Assembly (NCBI RefSeq): GCF_001190745.1
Contig: NZ_CP012196.1
Coordinates: 1,178,001-1,242,000 of the forward strand
DNA from: Campylobacter gracilis
GTDB lineage: Bacteria; Campylobacterota; Campylobacteria; Campylobacterales; Campylobacteraceae
Reading direction: 5' to 3'
Length of the DNA stretch: 64,000 nt
The notes beneath the pieces are model-generated. The model was not told the origin of the DNA, ran no database searches, and saw only the letters and a list, made by a program, of their open reading frames with translations. Made by a program: the position numbers and the translations under genes. Within the stretch, counting starts at the first letter, position 1; each line of letters opens with the position of its first letter. Shown here in pieces: positions 34,501 to 43,117 of this stretch.

Positions 34501-36753
34501 CGCGCGAATTCCTACGATACGATCATAAGGCAGATAGCTCAGGCTGCGATATGCGTTTACGTTTTTGCCCTCCTCGGTTACGCTGAAATTTAGTAGAATA
34601 TTTATGGCGTTAGAGACATTTAGATCAGCTGCTGCCGGCGAGAGTGCAAGCTCTTTTTTGCCGGCGGAGCTTAGCGTAAATTCTGCCCTGCGAAGCTGCG
34701 TAGCGCCCTTTTTCTTTAAGCGATCGTTTAGAAACGAAAAGCCCTCGTAGCCTTTAATTTTCAGCTCTTTTTCATAGGCGTTTGCTTCCAGTGAGCCTTT
34801 CAAATCTCCAGCCGGCGCGCCTGCAAGATAGTTTGAGCTTAGCTTTAGCGTGATGATCTCATCTGCGCCATATTCGTCTTTGGCAGTGAGAATTTCATTT
34901 TTAATGCGGTTTGGGACGAAATTTTCTACGCTGAAGCTTTTAGAAGCGATGATTTTATCCTCATAGATGAGATCTAGGCGGTAAGTGCCGCTTTTCTCGC
35001 CCATCAGCTCGTCGATTTTAACGCTGCCGAACTCATCGGTGTTTTGCGCGCGCGTGATGATCACAGTGCCGCTAGGATCGTAAATTTTAAATTTAATCGG
35101 CGTATTTTTTAAAGAGCTAAAATCGCGATTTTTCATCACGATCGTGCCTAAAAGCCGCTCGTTCGGGCTTATTAGCTCGCTTGCGAGATAAACAAACGGA
35201 CGCTTTGCAGTAATCGTTTTCTCGACGCTTGCAACGGCGTTATTAAATAGCACGAACGCATGCTCACCCCCCTTGCTAATCTCGATAGAGCGCGGGTTTT
35301 TAGCTAGAATTTCCATATTTTCTAATCTTAAAATTCCATCTCCGTCCGTTTTATCCTCTACGATTAGCTCGTTTTTATCGCTGTAAATTTTAACCTTCGC
35401 CCTGCTTAGCTCCTCGCCATTACTAAGCCTAGAAGTATAAATCAGTGCGCCGCGCTCAAGTAGCACCACTTGAGCCGTAATGTCGCTAAGATAGGCTACG
35501 CGCGAAACCTCTTGCATCTTTTCGCCCACTTTGTAAAACGCCGTGATTTTATAAATTCCATCCTCGTAGCCTTTAAAATCCATCGCGATTTTATGCTCCG
35601 CAACGGCGTTTTTAGCGCCTCCTATATCGAAGCTCTTAACCGCGATCTCGCTAGCTAGCCCACCTACGCTATCTTCGTTGCTTTCAAAGTTTAAAAAATA
35701 CCTAAAATTTTGCTCAGGGACTTTAGCAATCGAAATTTTAACCTCATTTACGTTTGAGCTTTTAAATGCCAACGAAGCGGATTTTGGGATAAAATTTTTC
35801 TCGTCACTAAAGGCTACAAAAGGCAGCCTATCGCCCATTTTTACGCTTTGTTTTATCTCGTCTCGCAAGATATATGAGCTATCTCCGAATCCCTTTAGCA
35901 GCCTGATATCGTAGCTTTTATTCGGCATAAACTCGTCGCTTACTATATCTGCATAGTAGTAGCATGAAGGATCGTCGCTTTCGCCGCCCTCTTCATCTTC
36001 GTCGTAATAATAATATCGCGGCTGAGTGAGGCTAAATTTACTCACGCCTGCGATCCTTATGTATTTGGCGGACAGCTCGTCCATATAGTTAGGAAAACAC
36101 ACTCTAGCTGCGAGCGAGCCGTCTTTTAGAGCCGCGGGGCGAATCTGCACGCCACTTAAATTTGAAGCGTTAATGCTGTCGTTAAAAGGCTCTTCGTCCG
36201 TGCGCAGCTCCACCGGATTTTGCAGCTTTGCGCCCGCTTTTGAGGTGAGAGATTCTATTTGCAATACGACGTTTTGTGCCTTAGGATCGAAGCTGAATAA
36301 AAAATTCCGATCATCGTGAGAGCTAAGCTCGTAGGATATGTCGTTTTGGGCTAAATTCTGCGCGCGGTAAATTCTAGTCGCTTGCTGTAGCGCGTCCTTG
36401 CTAACCGTATCGTTAAATTTGATTGCCACTAACCCGGGACGTAGAAGCGCGATATGCTCGGTGCTAAAAGGCTCTGTCTCGAACTCAAAGCGCACCCCGC
36501 GCGCCTCGCACGAATAATTAACCCCGGCGCTAAGCATCGGCTTTGGATAGAGCCTGATTGAGCTCTCGCTCACGCTTTCGTAGGTGCCCGTGATTTTGGG
36601 AGTGCATTTTAGGATCTGCTTTTGCGTGACGCTAAATCCACTGCCGTCCACCCCACTAATCTCGTAAGCCCCGCTAGCGTATTTGATCTCTACGCCCGCA
36701 GCAAAGCTAGCCAAAGCGCAAAATAGCGCTGCGCTTAGTAGTTTTGTCTTCAT
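31585..36753 (-). CDS. Bacterial alpha-2-macroglobulin family protein
   Basis: This 1722-aa protein of the YfhM type traps proteases in the periplasm and is thought to protect the cell, working with PbpC that repairs the wall. Signal peptide: MKTKLLSAALFCALASFAAG. MG-type beta domains fill the middle; the thioester motif YPYGCTEQ is near residue 1268, with the following helical toroid and a C-terminal receptor-like domain. The start is ATG 36753 with AAGGA six bases ahead; an upstream in-frame start at 36768 would place the signal less well. The pbpC stop lies 47 bp upstream, and the pair reads pbpC then this gene. There are no N-rich inserts in this protein, unlike pbpC. Confidence 0.93.
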   Translation of the reverse strand: MKTKLLSAALFCALASFAAGVEIKYASGAYEISGVDGSGFSVTQKQILKCTPKITGTYESVSESSIRLYPKPMLSAGVNYSCEARGVRFEFETEPFSTEHIALLRPGLVAIKFNDTVSKDALQQATRIYRAQNLAQNDISYELSSHDDRNFLFSFDPKAQNVVLQIESLTSKAGAKLQNPVELRTDEEPFNDSINASNLSGVQIRPAALKDGSLAARVCFPNYMDELSAKYIRIAGVSKFSLTQPRYYYYDEDEEGGESDDPSCYYYADIVSDEFMPNKSYDIRLLKGFGDSSYILRDEIKQSVKMGDRLPFVAFSDEKNFIPKSASLAFKSSNVNEVKISIAKVPEQNFRYFLNFESNEDSVGGLASEIAVKSFDIGGAKNAVAEHKIAMDFKGYEDGIYKITAFYKVGEKMQEVSRVAYLSDITAQVVLLERGALIYTSRLSNGEELSRAKVKIYSDKNELIVEDKTDGDGILRLENMEILAKNPRSIEISKGGEHAFVLFNNAVASVEKTITAKRPFVYLASELISPNERLLGTIVMKNRDFSSLKNTPIKFKIYDPSGTVIITRAQNTDEFGSVKIDELMGEKSGTYRLDLIYEDKIIASKSFSVENFVPNRIKNEILTAKDEYGADEIITLKLSSNYLAGAPAGDLKGSLEANAYEKELKIKGYEGFSFLNDRLKKKGATQLRRAEFTLSSAGKKELALSPAAADLNVSNAINILLNFSVTEEGKNVNAYRSLSYLPYDRIVGIRANKDFISSGDSVKFGFALLDSKTKTDVKGKIDVEIYRDDFTYVYDGNRYVEQESFNLVSAVSTDAREFEYKFQNGGNYLIVANDYSSGASAGVRVDVSGWGYYGRVNAKDVQSAKIKLASDKVKAGDKIKGVINSPVESGVLNISLVGEQVYDYKILSVKGGSAEFELSVPENFVGGHINAVIARAATPAAMPLRAYANVPVALDASSHKAGVQILAEKSYKNGQNAQISVKSEPNSKVILYAVDLGILDIVSQEELDAFKAFDVSAYFALRYFDIYDDLSVYQTTAKELSFGGDGVMAKAKRNLSPVENKKQKKFIKMLIAKADANGEAKFELAMPKNFNSTIRLSAMAIGEAATIGSANVEAKVRDDVVIKPADLTYMVRGDEISVPLTLINTTDKEQKAVLKISSSPSVAISGGEANFTLKPLEVKHTNFTASALDIADANIKFDLDANGQKFSNDVEFDIISQFPRSKLFHVSYGDKPVTLKVDPSYKEIYTHISATPNAFSLADELYLYPYGCTEQLASRMIAVDYVARKDSNKTLTNRVNEYASRILSRLKPNGDFGYWSAHGVTNYYASIYASDVLLELDTRYKFLSNKQRSLIFSALKSSYKDQDTLRIYADFVLDQYGKLDDDEINFVYDNDLYKDSPMASIALAAILKKHNMTTEFEFMLEKIDEANYDYADNGAGLTFASDVRDAAFKLYAFGKVGIKDDSTARTVDAIIRDLKNINNTQERASVIRGFDAYFKDAKKEAHFALKYDGEAKNFNSPLDTKLAVKDGAIEFTPMIGNGELFFTALGFGYESAPLKHEALSIQSLNAHSMDSKRIEIYREFIDARGNVVDLNKLKVGQKIYSKISWRANYYLYNFVIDEAMPSCFEAVNERLGSAAQARVEGMQDSVALEHTEYLYDRVLRFPKSGYFYYDPRDGENSSGVIYTPINVIMAGSCALPAISIEDMQYEQVNNYDLQTLKFKVAR

Positions 36754-36800
36754 AAAATTCCTTTGCAAAAATTTTACGAAATTATATACAAATTAACCTT

Positions 36801-39800
36801 TTATTTTCTTTCATTTACTCTAAAATTTGCTTTAGCGAAATTTGCATTTTCGTCCAAGCAGCCAAGCTCGAAATCCCCTGCGCCGAGGTTAAGCGTAAAA
36901 GCCTCGCCGTTAGTGCGCGCAAAATATTCTCCCGTTTTAACTTTAGAATTTGCAGGCGCTAGGCTTAGCGTGGTAAAATCTCGTGCCGCGGAATTTTGCT
37001 GCGAGGAATTTCGATCCGTAAAATTTTTCGCTGTGAAATTTTCAGCCTCCGAATTCTGCTCTGTAAAATTTTGCAAGATAGAATTTTGCGACGCCAAATT
37101 CTGTATGGCTGGATTTTTAGCTATGAAATTCCATCCCGCAGAATTTTGCTTCGTAAGATTTTGTGATTTTAAATTCTGTGGCGTTAAATTATCTTGCTGC
37201 GCCGCGCTAAAATGCTTGGAATCCAAATCCGCGGAATTCTCCCTCGTAAACGCGGTGAAATTTAGCGCTATAAACTCCCGCGAACCGCCGCTTAGTCTGA
37301 TATATACCCGCTCGCCGAAAACCGCCGTGCACTGCACCTTAAGCCGCAGCGTGCCGTCCGCGCCGGTCTCGTAGGTTTTGGCGTTGATATCGTTTAGCAC
37401 GGGCTTTACGGCGACAAATTTAGCCGCACACCTTCCCGCGCGCACCTTTTGCAGATCGATCAGACCTTGTTTTAGCAGATAAAAAAGCTCGCTCGTGCCG
37501 TAAATTTCGCACTCCTCGTTGGGCTCAACCCCATCGATCGTAAGATCGTCGGCGCTTTGCGCGCACTCCTTTTCACGGTACGCGTCGGTGCATACCCGCC
37601 GCAAGCTCACGCCCGCGGGGCGCGCAAACTCCACCTCGCCTAGCATGCCCGATTTATCGAGGAAGGCAAACATATTAAATGCCACCTTCGCCGCACTCAC
37701 GCCGCCGCTAAGATCCCTAGTCTTGGAGCCATCGAAATTTCCCAGCCAGACGCCGAGAGTAAATTTCGGCGTGAGCGCGACGGTGTAGAGATCGCGCGCA
37801 TCGGCGCTCGTGCCCGTTTTAAACATCAGAGGCGGCGCGTTTAGGGTGTTTTGCCACACCGAGCCGAGGTAGGAGCGCGGCGCGTTTCTTAGCATCTGCG
37901 TTACGATATAGGTGCTCTGCGGGGTTAAAATTTGCGCATCGTCGCCGATCTTTACACCCGCTATTTCGAGCTTTCGTAGCTTTCCGCCGTTTGCAAACGC
38001 GCTGTAAAGGCGAGTAAGATCCATTAGACTCATCGAAATACTTCCCAGAGCGATACCTGCGCCGTAATAATCCTTGCTAAACTCTGCCAGATGCACGCCA
38101 CTAAGCATCTCGTACAGCCCGTCGTCCTCAAGCATCAAATTTAGCTTCACCGCAGGGATATTTAGGCTTAGACTTAGCGCATCCGTCGCACTCACTGCGC
38201 CCATGAAGCTCTGGTTGTAGTTGCGCGGCACGTAGCCCGCGAAGATTATCGGCGCGTCGATCAGCTTTTTTGAAGGGGTGATGAGCCCGTGCTGCAGGGC
38301 CTTGGCGTAGATGAAAGGCTTTAGCGTCGAGCCCACGTTTTTTTGCGAGCGCACGCCGTCGTTTTGCCCCTCATTGGCGCTAAAATCGTGACTGCCGATA
38401 TAGGCGATCACGCTCATACTTTCGTTATCGATCAGCACCGCAGCGCCGTTTCTAACGCCCTTATCGCGCAGAGAGAGGATCTCGCTTTTCAAAAAGCCCT
38501 CAAGCGCGATCTGGGTTTTCAGATCCAAGCTCGAATAAATTTTACCCTCGCTAAGGCGCGCAAGCTCCTGCGCTCGCGCGGTTTGCTCCTTAGGCTGCGC
38601 GCCCCCTTTAGAGTTTGCGGAATTTTCCTGCGTCTTGGCGTTGGGATCGGAATTTATCTGCGCCTGGGTGGCTAAAGCGAAATTTTGCGGCACCTTGACA
38701 TTGGGAGCGGGATTTGCCCGCGATTCGGCGCTTGCAGCAGAAGCTGTCTGCATTTTAGCGTTTGAAGTAGAATCTGTTTGCGTCCTAGTGCCTGAAGCGG
38801 AATTTGTCTGCGCACTAAAATTTACGTGCAACCGCTCGCCAGAGCTTGCATCTGCCTGGAAATTTTGCGGCAAACGCTCAGCACCTCGTTGCTCGTTCAA
38901 ATTTAGATCTTGCGAATTTTGCGGGTCTTGGTGCGGATGCGCGATACTGACGACATTCTGCCGCTTGTTTAAATTTATATCCGCATTCGGATTTTGCGGC
39001 GGATACTCGGTTTGCCCTTTATCTGAATCTGTATCTGCCTGCGGATTTTGCGGCAAACGCGCAGCGCCTCGTTGCTCGTTTAAATTTAGACTTTGCGAGT
39101 TTTGCGACGGACGGGCAGCATTAATTGAATCTTGCCTCTCATCCAAATTTGCGCCCTCTCGTTCATTTGATTTTACGCTTTTTGGTTCATTCGGTTTCGC
39201 GCTTGCCTGCGATTCTGCGACTTCGCGCTCGTTTAAATTTAAGCTCGTTCCGCCTAAATTTAAACTCTTCGGCGCATTAGTTTTAAAATCCGCCTCTTTG
39301 GGATTCATTTCTTTCAAATCCACTTCCGCCTGCGCGTTTGCGGCGCTTGATAAATTCGCCCCAACCTTCGCCGCAGCCGTAAAATTTGATTCGGCACCAG
39401 CCGCGTCCGAAAAATTTAACTCTACCGCCGCGGCTCGGTGCGCAGACGAACTTGCTTGCCCAGCTGCCCCGCCGGGCGCTCCGACCTGCTCTAAATTTTG
39501 AGTGAAATTTACGTCATCTTTGACGGTAAAATTCTGCATTTTATAATTGTTAAACGCCAGTAGCGCGTAATGCGGCACATAATTGGGCGCTGCGTAGCGC
39601 CTGGGCGAAAACGGCTCGGCAAGAGCGCGCTCGTACTCGCTCTGCGAGATCACGCCGCCCTCTCGCAGCTGAGAAATTAGGCGGTTTTTGAGCGCGTTGA
39701 TGTTTGATCTGCGGTCTAGGCGGTTTTTGTTAGGGTTTTTCGGGATCACGCTAAGAAGCGCGATTTGAGCGTTGCTAAGCTCGCGCAGGTCCTTTTTGAA

Positions 39801-40358
39801 GTAAAAATACGCCGCGGTCTTGACTCCCTCGATGTTGCCGCCGTATGGGGCGAGGTTGAAATACATTCCTAAAATTTCATCCTTGCTGAAGTGCCACTCC
39901 AGCTGAAAGGCGTTGAAAATTTCGATGATTTTGTTCTTGTAGCTGCGCTGTTTGGGGCGCATCATACGCGCAACCTGCATCGTAATCGTCGAGGCTCCGA
40001 CGCGCTCGACGTTACCCTCGCTTTTTTTAGTAAAATTTTGCGTAAAATTATACGTAGCCGCGCGCAGGATCGAGGCTGGATTAACGCCGAAATGGTAGTA
40101 AAAATAGCGGTCTTCAAAGTAGATCGCGCTTTGTTTCAGCCGCGGCGGTATCTCGTCTGCGGCTGCGTAGAAGCGCCAAATTTGATCGTCGCTGATCTGC
40201 ATATTTAAAATTTCGCCGTTTCGGTCATATAAAATTCTACTCTTCTGCTTATTTAGCATATCCAAATTTAGCGGATAAAGCGCGTCTAGGATCAAAAACA
40301 GAGCGAATGCAAATGCGCAAAATAGCGCGATTTTTAACATAAATTTTAGAAATTTCAT
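36801..40358 (-). CDS. pbpC: Penicillin-binding protein 1C, with two low-complexity insertions
   Basis: PbpC is a bifunctional class A peptidoglycan synthase partnered with the alpha-2-macroglobulin that follows. The 1185-aa product is about 400 aa longer than usual. One N-terminal helix (residues 8-26) is followed by the transglycosylase domain (IYFEDRYFYYHFGVNP, GASTITMQVARMM, NLAPYGGNIEGV). The transpeptidase domain has Ser677 in GSTLKPF, SLSLNIPAV, and KTGTSADARD. Insert 1 (about 285-598) is a Gln/Asn/Ser/Ala-rich linker with repeated NLNEQRGA units between the two domains; insert 2 (about 1040-1133) lies inside the C-terminal BiPBP-like beta domain and contains fifteen pentads. Active-site motifs are intact. 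Start: ATG 40358; M7 at 40340 is another option because TATAAT sits only 7-12 bases upstream. Confidence 0.92.
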   Translation of the reverse strand: MKFLKFMLKIALFCAFAFALFLILDALYPLNLDMLNKQKSRILYDRNGEILNMQISDDQIWRFYAAADEIPPRLKQSAIYFEDRYFYYHFGVNPASILRAATYNFTQNFTKKSEGNVERVGASTITMQVARMMRPKQRSYKNKIIEIFNAFQLEWHFSKDEILGMYFNLAPYGGNIEGVKTAAYFYFKKDLRELSNAQIALLSVIPKNPNKNRLDRRSNINALKNRLISQLREGGVISQSEYERALAEPFSPRRYAAPNYVPHYALLAFNNYKMQNFTVKDDVNFTQNLEQVGAPGGAAGQASSSAHRAAAVELNFSDAAGAESNFTAAAKVGANLSSAANAQAEVDLKEMNPKEADFKTNAPKSLNLGGTSLNLNEREVAESQASAKPNEPKSVKSNEREGANLDERQDSINAARPSQNSQSLNLNEQRGAARLPQNPQADTDSDKGQTEYPPQNPNADINLNKRQNVVSIAHPHQDPQNSQDLNLNEQRGAERLPQNFQADASSGERLHVNFSAQTNSASGTRTQTDSTSNAKMQTASAASAESRANPAPNVKVPQNFALATQAQINSDPNAKTQENSANSKGGAQPKEQTARAQELARLSEGKIYSSLDLKTQIALEGFLKSEILSLRDKGVRNGAAVLIDNESMSVIAYIGSHDFSANEGQNDGVRSQKNVGSTLKPFIYAKALQHGLITPSKKLIDAPIIFAGYVPRNYNQSFMGAVSATDALSLSLNIPAVKLNLMLEDDGLYEMLSGVHLAEFSKDYYGAGIALGSISMSLMDLTRLYSAFANGGKLRKLEIAGVKIGDDAQILTPQSTYIVTQMLRNAPRSYLGSVWQNTLNAPPLMFKTGTSADARDLYTVALTPKFTLGVWLGNFDGSKTRDLSGGVSAAKVAFNMFAFLDKSGMLGEVEFARPAGVSLRRVCTDAYREKECAQSADDLTIDGVEPNEECEIYGTSELFYLLKQGLIDLQKVRAGRCAAKFVAVKPVLNDINAKTYETGADGTLRLKVQCTAVFGERVYIRLSGGSREFIALNFTAFTRENSADLDSKHFSAAQQDNLTPQNLKSQNLTKQNSAGWNFIAKNPAIQNLASQNSILQNFTEQNSEAENFTAKNFTDRNSSQQNSAARDFTTLSLAPANSKVKTGEYFARTNGEAFTLNLGAGDFELGCLDENANFAKANFRVNERK
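36967..37191 (-). repeat. Fifteen consecutive 15-bp repeats coding N-[FLS]-x-x-x pentads
   Basis: Within pbpC the insert reads NLTPQ, NLKSQ, NLTKQ, NSAGW, NFIAK, NPAIQ, NLASQ, NSILQ, NFTEQ, NSEAE, NFTAK, NFTDR, NSSQQ, NSAAR, DFTTL without a slip. Each unit corresponds to a CAAAATTT- or CAGAATTC-like word on the coding strand. The period is exactly five codons, the first position is Asn in fourteen of the fifteen units (Asp in the last), and the second is Phe, Leu, Ser or, once, Pro. It resembles the pentapeptide-repeat family in period, but the residue two before the centre is Gln, Lys or Arg rather than a small residue, so the standard beta-helix is doubtful. Confidence 0.85.
38853..38920 (-). 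repeat. 68-bp direct repeat in pbpC insert, copy 1
   Basis: This segment matches 39036..39103 at nearly all positions and codes the same peptide block (NLNEQRGA, RLPQN). The two copies start 183 bp apart, which is 61 codons, so unequal exchange between them would add or remove an in-frame block. A shorter, more diverged unit (INLNKRQ) lies between them. Confidence 0.8.
39036..39103 (-). repeat. 68-bp direct repeat in pbpC insert, copy 2
   Basis: Partner of 38853..38920. It codes SLNLNEQRGAARLPQN; the other copy codes DLNLNEQRGAERLPQN. The codon phase is the same in both copies. Confidence 0.8.
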
Positions 40359-40364
40359 CGCGCA

Positions 40365-40401
40365 ATTATATCAAAGAATTTTAATGATTTTAGGCTATAA
40401 T
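40365..40401. promoter_or_regulatory. Divergent -10 elements for pbpC and the helicase gene
   Basis: Plus strand: TATAAT at 40396..40401, preceded by GGC, lies 26-31 bases before the helicase TTG and would give a short leader holding AAAGGA. Minus strand: TATAAT (40370..40365) lies 7-12 bases ahead of the pbpC ATG, which is too close for a normal leader and suggests a leaderless start or the later ATG at 40340. -35 elements are not clear, as is common in Campylobacter. Confidence 0.5.
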
Positions 40402-40426
40402 GGCGCCTTTTTGCAAAGGAATAATC

Positions 40427-42454
40427 TTGGACGCTCTAGCTAAGCTAAACACCGAACAATACGCCGCAGCAACCGCTCCTGCGGGGCACAATCTAGTAAT
40501 CGCAAGCGCAGGCACGGGCAAAACCAGCACCATCGTCGCTCGGATTGCTCATCTGCTAAATCTCGGCACGAGTCCTAGAAAAATTTTGCTTCTTACTTTT
40601 ACGAATAAAGCCGCGAGCGAGATGATAGCGAGGCTGCAGCGGCATTTTGATAAAAAAATCACCTCCGCAATTGTCGCGGGCACCTTTCACGCCGTATCCT
40701 ACGCCCTACTTCGCGAGCTGGGCAAGGGCGTGATCCTAAAGCAGCCCGCCGAGCTAAAGACGCTGCTAAAAAGCCTCGTAGAAAGGCGCAAATTTTATCA
40801 CGTAAGCGACACGCGCCCCTACGGCGGGGCGTATCTGTACGACGTGTACTCGCTGTATCAAAACAAAGAGATGAGCGCGGATTTTGCGACGTGGTTTAGC
40901 AAAAACTACGAGGATCAGGCGGAATTTGCCGAAATTTACGCAGATATTTTGCGCGAGTTTGAAGAGGAAAAGGCGAAATTTAACTACGCCGATTTCAACG
41001 ACGTATTGCTAAAGATGCGCCGCGAGCTGCAAAAGGGCGCGCCGCTGCGGTTTGATGAAATTTTAGTGGACGAGTATCAGGACACGAACTCGCTGCAAGG
41101 AAGCCTCATCGATGCCTTTGCGACGAAAAGCCTTTTTTGCGTCGGCGATTTTGATCAGAGCATCTATGCTTTCAACGGCGCAAACATCGACATCATCGGC
41201 AGCTTCGGCAAGCGCTTTGCGGACGCTAAAATTTACGCGCTGAATATCAACTACCGCTCAAGCTCGGCGATTTTAGCGCTTGCAAATCGCGTCATCGCGA
41301 ACAATCCGCGCCTTTACGAAAAGAAGCTGATCGTGGGCCGCGAGGGAAAATTTAGCGCGCCTAGGCTGCATGTTTACGACGATACGGCGGCGCAATACGC
41401 CCACGTAGCCGCACAGATCGCACAAAGCGGAGTGCCGCGCGAAAAGATCGCCGTCATCTTTCGCAACAACTCCAGCGCCGACGGCGTCGAGGTCGCGCTT
41501 AAGGAGCTCGGTATAGGCGCAAAGCGAAAAGGCGGCGTGAGCTTTTTTGAAAGCCGCGAGATCAAGGTCTTTACGGACATCTTCGCGATGATAATAAACC
41601 CAAAAGATATGATGGCCTTTATGAGTACGTGCGAATACGCAAGAGGCGTCGGCAGCGCGCTAAGCAAGGAGCTTTTCGACGCATTAATCGCGCTTGGGCA
41701 CGGAAGCATTCACGCAGGGCTTTTGCGCCCCGATGAGAGCGTTAAAATTTTTGAAAAAAAGAGGAAAAACTACCAGCTCGGACTTTTTGACGATGTGGAT
41801 ATTATCGGCTCGGTATCGCGCTTTGAGGCTTTGGAATTTGATGAGTTTTTTCGCTCGCATCCGGTGCTAAAACACAATAAAATCACCGAGGGCGGCGCCG
41901 TATTTTTGCACGAAATTTATAAAATTTTTAAAAAAAGCGGCTCCGCTACAAGGTCCGCTACGCTGATCTCGCAGATCAAAAACTCATGCCTTTTCTCGCT
42001 TGTGGCGGATTTCATCGCGACAAAGCGCGCGACGCTAAAAAACGGCAAGATAGACGATGAGCGCAAAAAGGATGAGATCTCCCGCATCTACGATAAATGC
42101 GGCATTTTAGAGCAGATCGCCGGTAAATACGCGGATCCGCAGAGCTTTTATAATTTCATAACTCTGGGCGCAAAGGAGATGAGCGAGGGCGAAGGGGTAA
42201 ATCTGCTCAGCGTGCACGCAAGCAAGGGGCTTGAGTTTTGCAGCGTCTATCTCATCGATCTGGCGCAAAACCGCTTCCCGAACCTCAAGCTAATGGCGAT
42301 GGGCGGCAGCCTAGAGGAGGAGCGGCGGCTCTTTTACGTGGCGGTTACCAGAGCGCGCGACGAGCTTGTGCTAAGCTACGCGAAATTTGATAAGATCAGA
42401 AAAGTTAGCTACGAGCCGAGCTGCTTTTTAAGGGAAGCGGGGCTGGTGAAGTAA
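40427..42454 (+). CDS. UvrD/Rep-family superfamily 1 DNA helicase
   Basis: An ATP-dependent 3'-5' DNA helicase of about 675 aa. Motifs in order: Q-motif NTEQYAAA, Walker A ASAGTGKTST (near residue 30), TFTNKAASEM, AGTFHAV, DEYQDTN (Walker B), GDFDQSIYAFNGA, NYRSS, SVHASKGLEF and VAVTRARDEL. These match PcrA/Rep rather than RecB, and there is no nuclease domain. The start is TTG at 40427, six bases after AAAGGA; an ATG at 40400 lies inside the -10 element and is unlikely. It is a single-gene unit, divergent from pbpC and followed by about 690 bp of spacer. Confidence 0.9.
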   Translation: MDALAKLNTEQYAAATAPAGHNLVIASAGTGKTSTIVARIAHLLNLGTSPRKILLLTFTNKAASEMIARLQRHFDKKITSAIVAGTFHAVSYALLRELGKGVILKQPAELKTLLKSLVERRKFYHVSDTRPYGGAYLYDVYSLYQNKEMSADFATWFSKNYEDQAEFAEIYADILREFEEEKAKFNYADFNDVLLKMRRELQKGAPLRFDEILVDEYQDTNSLQGSLIDAFATKSLFCVGDFDQSIYAFNGANIDIIGSFGKRFADAKIYALNINYRSSSAILALANRVIANNPRLYEKKLIVGREGKFSAPRLHVYDDTAAQYAHVAAQIAQSGVPREKIAVIFRNNSSADGVEVALKELGIGAKRKGGVSFFESREIKVFTDIFAMIINPKDMMAFMSTCEYARGVGSALSKELFDALIALGHGSIHAGLLRPDESVKIFEKKRKNYQLGLFDDVDIIGSVSRFEALEFDEFFRSHPVLKHNKITEGGAVFLHEIYKIFKKSGSATRSATLISQIKNSCLFSLVADFIATKRATLKNGKIDDERKKDEISRIYDKCGILEQIAGKYADPQSFYNFITLGAKEMSEGEGVNLLSVHASKGLEFCSVYLIDLAQNRFPNLKLMAMGGSLEEERRLFYVAVTRARDELVLSYAKFDKIRKVSYEPSCFLREAGLVK

Positions 42455-43117
42455 GGCAGAATTTTGCTCGCTAAATTTGAAATTTCATTTTAGCGCGGGT
42501 GGATCGGTTTGGGTAAGAATTTTACTCCTCGCGTACGTCTGACGCGCCGCCTGCTACGACTTCTTTATCGGATTGCTTGGTAAGAATTTCGCTGCGCGAT
42601 TTTTGTAAATTTTGCGATTTGTAAATTTTTGAGGTGCGGGCAGCCGTAAAATTTCACACCGCAACTTGCGGGATTAAATTTTAAAATTTCACTCCCGTTC
42701 TGTTGCATGGTTTTAACGCGGCGAATTCCCCGCAAAATCTTACGCGGGTAGAATTCTACGGCAAAATTCGGCGATAATAAAATTGCACCACCCTATTTCG
42801 CCTTTGCGTTACTCTAAAATTTACGCGTTTTATACATCGCGGAGCTCAAATTTTATTTAACAAATTTTAAAATGCCGCAAATTCCACGACGAGTTAAAAT
42901 TTTAAAGCGCTTCAAATTTACGGCGCTGCGAAATTTAAAATTTTACTACGTATTGCGCGCGCCGTAAAAATACGCGCCTTGCCAAATTTATCGCGGTGCG
43001 AAATTCCGAGCAGCGACAACCCGCATATTTATAAATAGATTTCGTATCGCGTAAAATTCCATTGCCGGTAAAGTTTACTGCCGATCAATTTATCGCCAAT
43101 ACTATCGCGCAAATTTA
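42455..43117. other. Spacer between helicase gene and upp
   Basis: About 660 bp without a gene. It consists largely of AAATTTTA, GAATTTTGCG and CGTAAAATT words on both strands, the same vocabulary as the coding inserts. Short open frames are all AAATTT artefacts (runs of F, K, N and L). No promoter or RNA gene is apparent. The two flanking genes converge here, so terminators are expected; one is listed near upp. Confidence 0.45.

Noticed and set aside
36763-37374. 203-aa plus-strand ORF with EFC/KFC repeats and hydrophobic N-terminus
   Set aside because: Antisense to the PbpC pentad array; the periodic pattern comes from the AAATTT words.
36967-39103. Regular repeats resembling a CRISPR array
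   Set aside because: The units are coding, in frame, degenerate and without unique spacers of fixed length; no cas genes are nearby.
38635-39501. 288-aa plus-strand ORF rich in Cys, Phe and Ala
   Set aside because: Antisense shadow of the PbpC linker insert; no motif or ribosome site.
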